Positions 24,831 to 35,453 of a stretch of 64,000 nucleotides of DNA are shown piece after piece. This DNA is from Turritopsis dohrnii (taxonomy: Eukaryota > Cnidaria > Hydrozoa > Anthoathecata > Oceaniidae): positions 124,001 to 188,000 of the forward strand of contig BQMF02000224.1 in assembly GCA_027922465.2 (NCBI GenBank). The letters run 5' to 3'. The notes under the pieces were generated by a model. That model was not told the origin of the DNA. It did not search any database and worked only from the letters and a program-made list of their open reading frames with translations. Both the position numbers and the translations under genes were made by a program. Every line of letters starts with the position of its first letter. The stretch's first letter is position 1.

Positions 24831-25766
24831 TTAACTTGGAAGGAGACCACACCAATAGTCAGGCTAATCAAGGGGGAGGCCACCAGAAAAAATAAAGAGG
24901 ACTCAACTTGTTTATCAACAGTTAAAAATAAAACTAAACAATAACAAAACAAAAAGGAGAGAGAGAGACATACCAGATTATAAAACACACACACAAGAAA
25001 CAAAAACAAAACAAAATAAACAGGCAAGCTATTGCAGTGACAGAGTAATTGATAGTTTTCTAAGAGTATTAATAGCTAAATTTTGAAGAATTATATCAGG
25101 ATGAGATGATTGAAGTTGATTCCAAAATTTGATTGCCTGGAGTGTTAGGGAATTTTTGCCAAATACATTTGTTTTGATGCTAGGAATTGATAACCCTCCA
25201 AAGTTACTGAAACATGTGTTGTGTTCATGAGAGGTGGAGGCAAGTGAGAATTTAAAAACTTGAAAGATTTCGTCAAGGAGGTTTGAATTTAAATAATTGT
25301 AGACAAATGTTGTTAAGAACCTTGACAAGGGAAAGATAGGGAGGATATTAAGATCATGAAAGATAGGAATTGAAAGAGTTCTAAAATTTGAGAAGGTGAT
25401 TATACAAACAGCCTTTTTTTGTAAAGAAAAAGCTCTGTTATTGGTTATAAGTTTTAGTGAGACCCCAAACTTGAAAACCATATCTCAAGTGAGAATCGAA
25501 AATTGCAAAATAGATTGACCTCAAAAACCGCCTGATAAACAAAATGACAAAGTTTATCAGTGCCCCATTGGCTTTGCGTAATTTGATGCAGAGACTCGAA
25601 ATTTGTTTATTCCTAGATAGATTATGATCAAGGAATATTCCAAGGTATTTGATGGATTGACTCAGGTACAACCATCTGTCATGAAGTTTTAATCTAAAGA
25701 GAGTAGGATTAGGTTTGCCTGGGGGTCTGAAAAGAATGAATTCAGTTTTATGTTGGTTAAGAACTA

Positions 25767-26568
25767 CTTTAATCGGATTAATCTTTTTGCGAAAGTTTCT
25801 ATCGCAAAAACATGTAAAATCATCAGGTCGCGAAAATTAATCCACGTGAAATTTTGATGATAGAGAAGTACCCGTTCGCGAAAATAAATCCAGTTGTTGT
25901 TTTTTTGTTTTGCTTTTTTTTTTCTTTTTGTTCGTTCATGGATCAAGAAATGACAAAATGGTGTATAACACAAGTTAACTCAATGTTTTCCCTTAAGAAA
26001 AGTGCTACATCACTAAATTAAATCTAATCTAATCTAAAATGATGACATTTTCTTTTTTCTTTTCATTTGGGAATGCACTGTTTTGGATCCTCCAAGGAAC
26101 ATTTTTCTTATGTCCATGGATTTAGGCTCCATTTTTTTGTTGTTATGACATTCTTAACCTCTTCACACAGGATGGACTGTTAGCTTTCTATAACTACATC
26201 TCTTCTACTGATGGTAAGGAAGTATTCAACAATGAATAGGGTGCAGCAGGGATTGCTGACCCTATTCGTCTGGGACTGCGAAACTGAGAAACATTAGTGA
26301 TGTCGACCCAACATGGGTGACGATTCAATGTTGGAGGTGGTGAGCACAAACGTTATGCACTCTAACTGCCGATGAAATAGAAGGCTACCGTACTGTAACA
26401 TTTACCTGAAGAGTCTATTTTTTTTCAATCATAGACCTTTTGACTGCAAAAATAAATCCACAGGATATTTTTTCGAAACAATCATTCGCAAAAATTAATC
26501 CATGCGAAATGTTTTGCGAATTTTTGAACTCGCAAAAATTAATCTCGCAAAAATTAATCCGATTAAAG
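25767..26568. mobile_element. Tc1/mariner-like MITE inserted in LINE ORF
   Basis: Inverted ends CTTTAATCGGATTAAT followed by TTTGCGA are flanked by TA on both sides (25765-25766, 26569-26570). The interior repeats GCGAAAATTAATCC-type motifs and has no transposase. On the minus strand the flanking LINE protein continues across it, from the LFADDTT block to the KTEFILF block. About 180 bp of it (25860-26040) is shared, inverted, with 34197-34390. Confidence 0.85.
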
Positions 26569-27569
26569 TATCTTATGGCATTAAGCCAATATGAGAGTTT
26601 AGGTTGGTCTAGGTTTAGTTGTTTAGTGAGTGAAAAGAGTTGATTAGTTGTGTCATCAGCAAAAAGATGAGCTTCTGAAAAGAGCAGTTACCTATGCTGG
26701 TCATTTATGTTATTAGAAAAAGCAGAGGGCCAAGCACAGATACTTGAGGAACACCATGCTTGATTAGCACCGGTTTGGAGGAAATGTTAGAAACAGTGAC
26801 AGATTCAGATCTATACTGGATAAATAAGACTAAAACCATTGGTTGGCAATGCCTCTGAGTGTTTAAGTTTGGATATTATGATCCACAGTGTCAAATGCAT
26901 TTTGTAAATTGACAAAAACTCCACAAGCAAATTGACCAGAGTCAAGGGACTGGCGAATACGCTCAATGATAGTTAATAGTGTGAATTGTAGAATGATTTT
27001 TCCGGAAATCATATTGGTGTTTGTAATAACTTTGTGTTTGTCAAGAAAGTTAATAGAAATCAATTTTTCGAAAAATTTTTCAATACTGGAGACCAAAGAT
27101 ATTGGTTGTAGTTAGAGGGAAGAAGAGGTGAACCTTTATTTTTAAAGACAGGGATGACAATTGCAGATTTTCAGAATAAAAGGAAACTTACCAGAAGATA
27201 CTGACAGGTTTAAAAGATCAGAAAGTATGTGAGAAATGTCTTGAGGCATAAGGCGTAAGATGTTTAGCAGGACACTTTATTTTAATTGATTTAATTGGGA
27301 TAAAATTTCCTCATGACTAATAGGACGTAGAAACAGGGAGTGATTGATAAGGTTAATGAGATATTGTTTGAGGGGTGAATCCAACTTTGGATCTAATAGT
27401 ATTGGCTATAGAAATTTTACAAATGTTGTTTGAAAAGTAGTTTGAAAGTACTGGCTGAAGTGATTAATTTTTTGTTTTGCTTACATAGGGCTACAATATG
27501 GTTTCAGTAACTTTTGTATTGTTCATGATAATTGAGACTTAATATCAGGAATTTTTTTGTGTTGATATA

Positions 27570-28027
27570 CACAGGTTTTTTTTATAAGAACCAGTAAAAT
27601 CTGACCTGAGGCTGGATGTTCTTATTTTTTGAGCCTTTTTCAGCCTGAATTGTTCTTATTTTATTAGCTTTAAGAACACAGTTTCAAATTTCAGCCTCAT
27701 TTTGTTCTTATTTATGGAACTTCCAGTAAAATAAAAATAAATCTTTCTAAAAACAACTGTTTAAAAGCATGGTTGCTATTCAGTAATGACCCGATATGAG
27801 TATGTAAGGTGAAAAAAAAAACAACTTCTAAACCATTTGCCAGTGAGAGAATTCACGTCATGAGTTGTTCCTATCATGAATTGTTCTATAAGAAAATTCA
27901 GGCTCAGGCTGTTCTTAATTTTTGAAACATTAATTTGAGCCTCGGATTGTTCTTATTTTGTTCTTATTTTTTGACTAAATCTGAGGCTTGTGTTCTTATA
28001 AAATTGTTCTTATAAAAAAAAAGCGTG
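27570..28027. mobile_element. TA-flanked MITE, copy A
   Basis: Ends CACAGGTTTTTTTTATAAGA and the inverse of CACGCTTTTTTTTTATAAGA are flanked by TA. The interior is made of repeated TAAGAACA and CCTCAG motifs in both orientations. Copy B is at 30392-30990 in the opposite orientation. Confidence 0.8.
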
Positions 28028-28560
28028 TATATATAGTTGAAGGAGTTTGTCACGTTTATTCATAGATTTTATTAAGCCGCTGATCCTGGATTTGCGAGTT
28101 ATTAATTTGTTTCTTAGTCAACTTGATTTGTGGAACATGTTTGTCAACAAGAGCATCAATGATAGCAAATAAAGTATTTAAGGAAAAGTCAACATCACCA
28201 ACTTCAAGTGTCAGTCTGCTTTTCCAGTTGATTGCTAGAAAATCTAAAATAAAATCTTCATGGTTGAATATCTTCCAGTCTTTGAGATAATAGGATGATG
28301 ATAGAGATTTTATTAGATTCAGAAGAAGAGAAGAAAAAGTTCAATCAAAGTTTCAGAACCAGAGCAGATCCTAGTGGGAAGAGTAATTTTATGATGGTCC
28401 TTGCGGAATCTAGTTTCAGTGATTGCAATAATATTTAAGCTAATTGTAGTTGAGCCAATATGGTCACAAAGTTCTCAAAATGTTTATTTAGAGAAGGGAT
28501 ATTTAAGTGAAAGGCAGAAAATGCAAAGTTGAAATTCATAAAGCTGAGGTGAAGTCTGAG

Positions 28561-28979
28561 TGTAGCATTTACAATAATTAAATCACAAAAACAAAAATTT
28601 CATTTTTGTCTACAAATTATGTGTCAAAGTCTATTTGTTTCATTGTCACCTTTATTAGTCTTTTCTCAAGTTAATTTTGTATGTTTTATGTTTCTTTTGT
28701 TCTATTATATTAGGTTAATTATTATTTCACACTTTTCCATTATGTAAATTTTGTATTGTTTAAATTAGTTGTAATTAAAAGTATTTTTAGATCCCTCACT
28801 CAAACAAAAAATCAAAAGTCAACATGTCAAATCATTTTTCACATAATATTCATTGTGGTAGCACACTTGATCAGCTGGTAGGTTTTGCTCTCCTTTCAGT
28901 TACTTTCAGTTATATACAGTTTTTTACTAGATTTTATTTATATATTTATTATTTCATAATTTTAGTATTTTAGTTTGAA
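28561..28979. other. No gene seen
   Basis: AT-rich sequence upstream of the minus-strand LINE; possibly its decayed 5' part. Confidence 0.3.
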
Positions 28980-29580
28980 TCACAAACGTTTTTCAGCAGG
29001 TGATTAAGTGACAAATAGTGACGTCATCAAAATTAATTGAGGATTATCTCTGTTGATATTAACAAAACAATCCCATATATTTTTTATCAGTTTTTCGAGA
29101 TTTGTAACATGTGTACACTTTCCAGTTTCAATTCCTGTGACTTAGTTTTTTGTCACGTTTGGTCTGAACTCTTTTTGTCACGCACATCTTTCCTTCAATG
29201 GAACCAGTTTCAACAAAATTTTCCTAATCTCGACCTCCCTGACATCGCACCTTCTAAACTTAAATCCCTAGCAGCACAATTTTATATCAACTCGTACACT
29301 GATGGATAAAAATGTATATAGCTAAAGGACTTATATATTTATAAAATGTACAAAAAATTATTATTTTTTTTTTAATTTCTATTTCTTTAGCAAGACAGAA
29401 TTGTATTATTTATTTTGATATGTATTTATAATTTTTTTCTTTTCCTTTTCTTTCCGAGTTAATTTCTTTATTTTTTTTTATTATGGTTGCACCTTGTATT
29501 TTAGTTTTTTAACTATTCGAGTGTCCCATCCGTCTTTCTGGCGGTAATATTTTCAATTCAATTCAATTCAATTCAATTCA
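28980..29580 (+). mobile_element. Probable LINE 3' end with (TTCAA)n tail
   Basis: A short ORF tail and AT-rich 3' region end in CATCCGTCTTTCTGGCGGTA followed by at least five ATTCA units (29551-29580). Pentamer tails of this sort are usual for CR1/L2-type LINE 3' ends. No RT domain is left, so the assignment is tentative. Confidence 0.45.
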
Positions 29581-30026
29581 CTCCTCAGGATCGCACTGGC
29601 TGGGGACACATCATTTTCGAATGAAAAGTTTTACCCGGGATACTCTATTCTAATAAGGTAGAGTTTTCTTGTCACTGCACATAATAGTTTTCTTTCAACA
29701 AATTGTTTTGTTTTGTATAGTGTCCGCCATTTTTGCTACATTTATGTGCCCAAAATACATTAGGTGGCTTTTCTGCCCAATAACACGAGACTTTCGGCAG
29801 ATATATTCATCATGGGACAGGGTAAAAAGAAAATGAAAGTGCAGCGTGTTCCTTGAAAAAGATTGAAGGCTGTGTGTATCACAATTGTTTGTTTATGAAA
29901 TTACTAAGTTTGTATGTGTGACTATTAACACCATGGGAGTTAATTTATAATGGTTGTTGTATGTCTCAAAGGGAACGTAAACTGTAAAGGTTTTTTGTTG
30001 ATATAATGTGATGACGACTTGTGCTG
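29581..30026. other. No gene seen
   Basis: Contains TTTTACCCGGGATACT at about 29630, which resembles a Helitron 3' end but lacks the terminal CTAG. Otherwise featureless. Confidence 0.3.
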
Positions 30027-30030
30027 TTAA

Positions 30031-31091
30031 AGGGATCCTGTGAGGAAAAAATATTTTTTGGGATATGATAAAGCTCTAAAAGTTGATTAACAAGCCTTTT
30101 TACTGTTTTTTATAATTCTTTGTTGTTTTTGAGATATCTCAATTTCAAGCTCTTAGATTTGATTTATGCAACACATAATTCTGGTGTAATAAGTGAGTAG
30201 TTAAAATTTCTCATTGCTTTTACTACTACTCTACTGATATATAAATGAATATTATTATAAGAATTCTAAAGGTAATGATATGATGATGTACGAACTAAGC
30301 ATAAGTAGTAGTACAAAAGTTACAGACATCAACAGTACACTCTCCTATTACGTCATAATTATGCATTGCATAATTTGATATAATTGAAATACACGTTTTT
30401 TTTTTATAAGAACAATTTTATAAGAACACGAGCCTCAGATTTGGCCAAAAAATAAGAACAAAATAAGAACAACCTGAGGCTCAAATCAATGTTTCAAAAA
30501 TTAAGAACAGCCTGAGCCTGAATTTTCTTATAAAATAAGAACAATGCAGTTCTCTTTCAACTTTAACTCTTTCAATGATAAACAGTTTAAAATTATTTTG
30601 TTTTCACTTGTGATTGTGTCTTTTCTCACCTACAATACGATGTGCGAAATTAATTAATAATAGCGCGACTAACGGCCTGTATTATGTAATTATAGGCCTG
30701 TCTTACAAGAAACTTTGATCTTCCGGTCGGGAGTAAATAAGGACATAATAACTGGCACTGTTATCTACATCCCTTCACTCAGCAAGAACAACACTTGTTT
30801 TTTTCTAAAAACATTTATTTTTTCTTTTACTGGAAGTTCCATAAATAAGAACAAAATGAGGCTGAAATCTGGAACTTTGTTCTTAAAGCTAAGAACAAAA
30901 TAAGAACAATTCAGGCTGAAAAAGGCTCAAAAAATAAGAACATCCAGCCTCAGGTCAGATTTTACTGGTTCTTATAAAAAAATAAGCGTGTATCAGCGAA
31001 AGGAGAAGAAATTTTCAAAAACTACAAAAAGACTTGTTAGTCAACTTTTAGAGCTGTCATGTCCCAAAAAATTTTTCATCACAGGATCCCT
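30031..31091. mobile_element. piggyBac-like MITE (TTAA flanks) hosting MITE copy B
   Basis: Ends AGGGATCCTGTGA and its complement are flanked by TTAA (30027-30030 and 31092-31095). The arms stay similar for about 90 bp, through AGCTCTAAAAGTTGA. No ORF. The TTAA duplication suggests a piggyBac-type origin; a 3-bp Harbinger-type reading is also possible. Confidence 0.75.
30392..30990. mobile_element. TA-flanked MITE, copy B (nested)
   Basis: CACGTTTTTTTTTTATAAGA and the inverse of CACGCTTATTTTTTTATAAG form the ends, flanked by TA (30390-30391 and 30991-30992). Inverted relative to copy A and inserted inside the 30031-31091 element. Confidence 0.85.
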
Positions 31092-31095
31092 TTAA

Positions 31096-31929
31096 ATTCT
31101 TTTAGTTTGGGGGTGCTGATTTGTGGAGTAAAGGTCTTCTTCTGGTGTTATTCAGAGAATATATTTCATTCTTCTACTCATTTTTTCCTTTTTATCATAA
31201 TAACATGGAGACCTTTCTTTTATTGTAGTTTTTAAAAACACATTTCATTTTTTATTACTTCTATTTACTTCTATTTAAATAAGCACCTTTTGCATCTTGA
31301 TCTTTTGCAAAGAGGTGACTGTATGGTATTGCTCACTTATTTATTTGAATGAACTTTGGTATTTCAGGAAAAAGAACAATTAATAAATTTATGATATGTT
31401 TATTACGAGCTTTCAGAGGCTCAACCTCCATGATCACATATTTTTTTTTTTTTTTTGGTACTATGTTAAGTCATTAAAAGATAAAATAAAATGAAAAATA
31501 TTGTCAAGAGACATAAACTCAGGTGTCGAAAAGTAAATAATCACAAAGAAAACTAATAAAAAAAAAAACTATCAAAATAATTCAAAATAATTCTAGTGGC
31601 ATATATAGATTGAATGTTCCTTGTCTTATTCTAATAAACATAATATTAATTGTTGTTTTTTCTGAAGTACCTTCCACAAGCTTCACTCTTGCAACTTTGA
31701 TATTTGTGACTTTTCCTCTGTACAGAAAGAAAATCATGTTTGTTTCCTGTTCTTTTTCTTCTTCTTCTTTTCATTTTCTGTTGATTTCTTGTCTTCATCC
31801 AGAATTCTACTCAAGGTTCTTTCAGATCTCCAGTTATGTATTCATAAATGGTATCAAGGAACTCGCTACTTTTTAGATTTCGCTAAGCGAAAGATATTGG
31901 TTTCGGCGGCGTTCTATCTATCTATCTAA
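31096..31929. other. No gene seen
   Basis: AT-rich; short ORFs are low-complexity and show no domain. A T-run lies at about 31440-31457 and (TCTA)n at about 31915-31927. Confidence 0.3.
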
Positions 31930-32340
31930 TCTATGTATGGCGAAGGTTTTTTAGTATCGCACTTACTAACATAAAATTCTTTTATTTCTATTTCTTTTTA
32001 TCCTTGCTCTCATGACCATGATATGTTTTCGTATATTTCGTGAACTGTAAAGTGTATTTACGACGTAGTCACAAAAAAAGGATCTTTCTCTAAAGGAAAA
32101 GCAAAAAGAAGGGTTTTAATTACTTTTTTGATTCGAAGTACCACTGTGAAATTTAAATTAAGTGAACTTTAGTGACGCTTGTGATGTTGATATCCTTCGA
32201 AGATCAACTGCAGTGAAGAAGAAGCATTACAAGCAGTTTTAATTTTTAACTCTAGCTTCAAACCGTCTATTACAAACAAACTATTTGTTTGTTATTTGAT
32301 TTGTTTATTTTGTTTGAGTATTTTGGATAGATTTTCGTTT
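31930..32340. repeat. Dispersed repeat, inverted relative to 42545-42870 and 43440-43520
   Basis: Blocks GTTTTCGTATATTTCGTGAA, AACTCTAGCTTCAAACCGTC and GGATAGATTTTCGTT recur as reverse complements 10-11 kb downstream. A MITE insertion splits the distal copy. Confidence 0.65.
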
Positions 32341-32716
32341 TTTAAAATTTTTTCGAACAAATCTTTTTTTCTTATCTTATCTCTTTTGGCTCACGTTTTT
32401 CTTATAAAATCATTTTTTAAAAAAAATTCATGGTTGTAGCTCACAAGTATATTTCTTTTGTTTCAATTTGTGATGTGATAATAATTGATATTAATAAAGT
32501 TAGGTTTACACAATAAAACTTTTTTTATTTCTATGCTTACACTAGCAGATCTTTTTAACAAAATGCACAGTAGTACAACTAGGCTCAGAAACAGGAAGTT
32601 TATGCGGAAATACGAAAACACGTATCACTATGGAGACGGGTTTATTATAAATTCCGCTCTGCAACCCAATGAACCCTCAAGTATGTATTTAGAATGGGCG
32701 TTATGAGTATGTTTAT

Positions 32717-32863
32717 CTGCCAATTTGAGACCATCAAACTTATTGGTGAAAATTCTTATAAAACTGTTTGGAAGAACGAGTCATCACGTGACTAAATGCT
32801 CACTATCCCAAACAAATTTAACAAGGTTTACACTGTCAAGTTTTGATGGTCTCAAATTGGCAG
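32717..32863. repeat. 147-bp foldback upstream of CHTOP-like gene
   Basis: Arms CTGCCAATTTGAGACCATCA and the inverse TGATGGTCTCAAATTGGCAG lie about 100 bp apart. It lies some 100 bp before the CHTOP start codon and could affect the promoter or 5' UTR. Confidence 0.85.
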
Positions 32864-32960
32864 TTAAACTGTATGTTATTTATAGGTCGCTATTAATAAA
32901 AAAACATAAGCGAAATCTTTCGACCATCCGGTCGTCTTGTTTCAGATTGCATAAGAAATT

Positions 32961-33698
32961 ATGGCTCTTGCACATCCAGTTAAAGTGGTTTTGAAAAGTA
33001 CCACAACACAATCTCTTAGTGACCGGTAAGCATACATTGTTTATTATTATGTATAAAAGAATTGCGAAGATTAGAGTGCTTACTGTGTGTTGCTAAAATC
33101 ATAGCTTTTTTCTTCTAGCTTCACTGAGCTTCAAAACAAGTCACCAGTGAAGAGTAGACAAACTCGACGTGAACAAAATGTTACTTTAGCTCGAGCTAGT
33201 GCTAAAAATCGTCGACTAGCTGAACAGATGTCCAGGAGGCCTGGAGGAAAGGCAATGATGGATGAAATTGAACATGGCAGTGTAAAAGATCGAATAGACA
33301 TGACAAAAGTTAAATCTAATGTTCGAGATCGACTTGGTTCTGTTGAAGGACGTGGACGAGGGAGAGGACGAGGGAGAGGGAGAGGCCGTGGCATTCAAAA
33401 CAGACTAGGCCGTGGAAGGGGCTTTAAAAGCAGCATATCAACAAATAACAACAGTCCTTCACCTCGTGGTAAACGAGGAGGTTATCGGGGAGGACGCGGC
33501 AATTCATTGAATTCACGTGGCAGAGCTCGCTCATTCCAATCCTCACGTTATGATGGCGTTAATGGAACAGAGAAACGGGGTAGAGGCCGTCCTCGAGGAA
33601 GGCCGCGAGGCGGAGGGCGAGGAAGAGGTCGTGGACGACCGAACATCAATAGATCAAACCTAGATCAAGAGTTAGATTCATATATGGGAAATTCATGA
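32961..33698 (+). CDS. CHTOP: CHTOP-like RGG-box mRNA export/chromatin factor (2 exons)
   Basis: Exons 32961-33025 and 33119-33698 join through a GT-AG intron of 93 bp, giving 214 residues. The N-terminus MALAHPVKVVLKSTTTQSLS, continuing DRFTELQNK, matches the conserved CHTOP start. ASAKNRRLAEQMSRRPG follows, then a long RG-rich tract (GRGRGRG runs at roughly residues 92-104 and later), and the C-terminal LDQELDSYM motif. In vertebrates CHTOP binds TREX components and is arginine-methylated by PRMT1/5 in the nucleus; that role is inferred here. The repeated LDxxLDxYM motif of vertebrates is present once. A 5' UTR acceptor (TTGTTTCAG) lies just before the start codon, so a non-coding first exon is possible. 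An AATAAA-type signal occurs near 34175. Confidence 0.88.
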
Positions 33699-34196
33699 AA
33701 AGGTAGAGTCCCGACAACTTACAGCCAAAAATACATGAAGGTTTCACATCATAACGGTTGTAAAAGTAAATGTACCATGAAGAAAGAAAGATGGCAATTT
33801 TTTAGATATTCATTTTACTTCTGAGTATATTATTTAAGAAAATGTATATATGTAATCTTGTACTGTTTTTGATTAACTTTGACTGATATTAGTACATGAT
33901 AAACAACATCCCACAAGGTGCTTATTATTCTTATAGTACAAGTTGGTATTGTATCAATTTCGGACGCCTGAAACGTTCAGGGAACTGACCGAAATCCAAT
34001 TCCAAGCTATACTCCCGAGGAAAGATAACCTGGTGTTGTTCTTTTAGATGTCTGCAAATGGTACATAGGAAGTGGTACGAGGAAATGCCATAAGAATGTC
34101 ATAGAAACCAAAAAAACGGAACCTAAGTCAAGAAAAATGTTTCTTGAAGTATATGCAAAACAGTGCCTTCACAAAATAAAAAACAAGGAGAAAATG
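33699..34196. other. CHTOP 3' flank
   Basis: Likely 3' UTR and spacer; no other feature recognised. Confidence 0.35.
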
Positions 34197-34390
34197 TCAT
34201 CATTTAAGATTAGATTAGATCTAATTTATGGATGCATGTAACACTTTTTTTTAAGGAATATTGATTTAAATTGTGTTATACACCATTTGTCATTTCTTGA
34301 TCCAAAGAACGAACAGAAAGAAAGCAAAAGTAAAAAAAAATGAAAAAAAAAATGGATTTATTTTCCCAAACGGGAAAATTTTGCGTCGAT
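34197..34390 (-). repeat. Partial copy of the 25767-26568 MITE
   Basis: The reverse complement matches 25860-26040, including GGATCAAGAAATGACAAA and GGTGTATAACACAA. It replaces the 3' end of the reverse-transcriptase ORF, so the last ~30 residues of that ORF (low-complexity F-rich tail) are repeat-derived. Confidence 0.7.
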
Positions 34391-35453
34391 TAATTTTGTC
34401 GGAGATTTCTTTCAATTCTCCAATCGGAACGTAGTTCGGTCTTGATCGTGAACCACGGATGCACACAGTAGCGGTTCTTATTAAACTGAACATGATTTTC
34501 CGCTTCACCCATGCTGCAGTGTCACTAAAATTTACGTTATGTTTATCAGCAATTAGCTCAGCTAAACGGCTGAAGAATCGTTTGGTTTCTTTACTCATTC
34601 CACCATTGGACGAAAAGATCAAGGGGGTAAACGTGCCTAGTTCTTTGTTTTGAACTTTCTCGTTATATAGCTTCTTCTTGAGCTTTTCCATCGATCTGAA
34701 TAAAGTTTGAAGCGATTGGTTTCGATAGCTCGGAGCGAAGGGATAGAAAACCCTGACGTCAACAAATGCTCGTTGCATGCGTTGCCAAAAGCCTCTTGCA
34801 CTCACATCGGCCCTGCATTGCTCATTTTCATCATCGTTGCTGTTTTGTAGCAACGGTTCTTTCTGCACGTCCTTGCAGACTGTCGAGAGGATGTCAGCAG
34901 TGATGTCTCGAAGCTCATTATGCCTCAATGTGATGAAGCCTAGGAACTTTGTACGTAAGTGCATGGTTGATGTTGTAACTTCCTCCACAAATACATTCTG
35001 TGTTGGCATGAAGCGTGGTGTCCATCCGTACCGAAGAAAAACAGCATCAAAGAATTCTCTCTTTGTCAGGTTAAAGCCTTCACTTTTAAGGGAGAGCGAT
35101 GACAACCAAATTGAAGCGTCTGATTGTGCGATGTCATTCGCTTTAATTTCCGTTGAGTTCATGCTGTTCCGCAAAGAAGTTAATAGACTGGTATAATAAT
35201 ATCGCGTTAATCGTTTTGTAGACTGTGGTTGGTCTGAATCTTCTGTGTGAGTTTTATCGTTTTGGTGTATTACCTCATTTGAAAGCTTTTGCGTGAACAT
35301 CAAAGATGTTTCAAACTCGAAGTTCGATGTTTTTGTCAGGTCCACGATACCCATCCCTCTGAGTTCAACTGGAAGGGAAAGTAGTGAACGTTCCAGATCG
35401 TTACAGCTTCTCCCGTCACACAATGCAGGTATAAGTTTCTGTCTTATAACATA
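34290..35453 (-). pseudogene. Reverse-transcriptase element, C-terminal part (downstream of Helitron insertion)
   Basis: The open frame continues the RT protein that starts at 41.6 kb. It carries VIRQKLIPALCDGRS, LLSLPVELRGMGIVDLT, IWLSSLSLKSEGFNLTKREF, DAVFLRYGWTPRFMP, TLRHNELRDITADILSTVC, RADVSARGFWQRMQRAFVDV followed by RVFYPFAPSYRN, and TFTPLIFSSNGGM. Such proteins are common in cnidarian-type genomes. The RHNELRD and FVDVRV blocks may form a nuclease-like domain, by inference. The Cys motif ECICGGSYNINHAL (near 35000) sits in a different frame, between two compensating frameshifts. The true C-terminus is lost to the repeat at 34197-34390. Confidence 0.75.

Larger units (their letters stand above)
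24831..28560 (-). mobile_element. CR1/L2-like LINE with two nested MITEs
   Basis: Reading the minus strand downwards from about 28.5 kb gives a post-endonuclease linker (FLAINWKSRLTLEVGDVDFS, DKHVPQIKLTKKQINN). RT blocks follow: FEKLISINFLDKHKVI, SGQFACGVFVNLQNAFDTVD, a decayed GVPQ region and LFADDTTNQLFSLTKQLN. After the MITE at 25767-26568 come VLNQHKTEFILFRPPG, YLSQSIKYLGIFLDH and a long C-terminal region to LRKLSITLSLQ at 25029. The family differs from the LINE at window start. Several frameshifts and stops. A second MITE (27570-28027) sits upstream of the RT. The 3' end abuts the solitary Helitron. Confidence 0.85.

Noticed and set aside
29620..29645. TTTTACCCGGGATACT as another Helitron 3' end
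   Set aside because: It lacks the terminal CTAG and a matching 5' end nearby; kept only as a note.
32485..32706. 73-residue ORF upstream of CHTOP as an extra exon
   Set aside because: No splice sites linking it to the CHTOP start, and the conserved CHTOP N-terminus is already complete at 32961.
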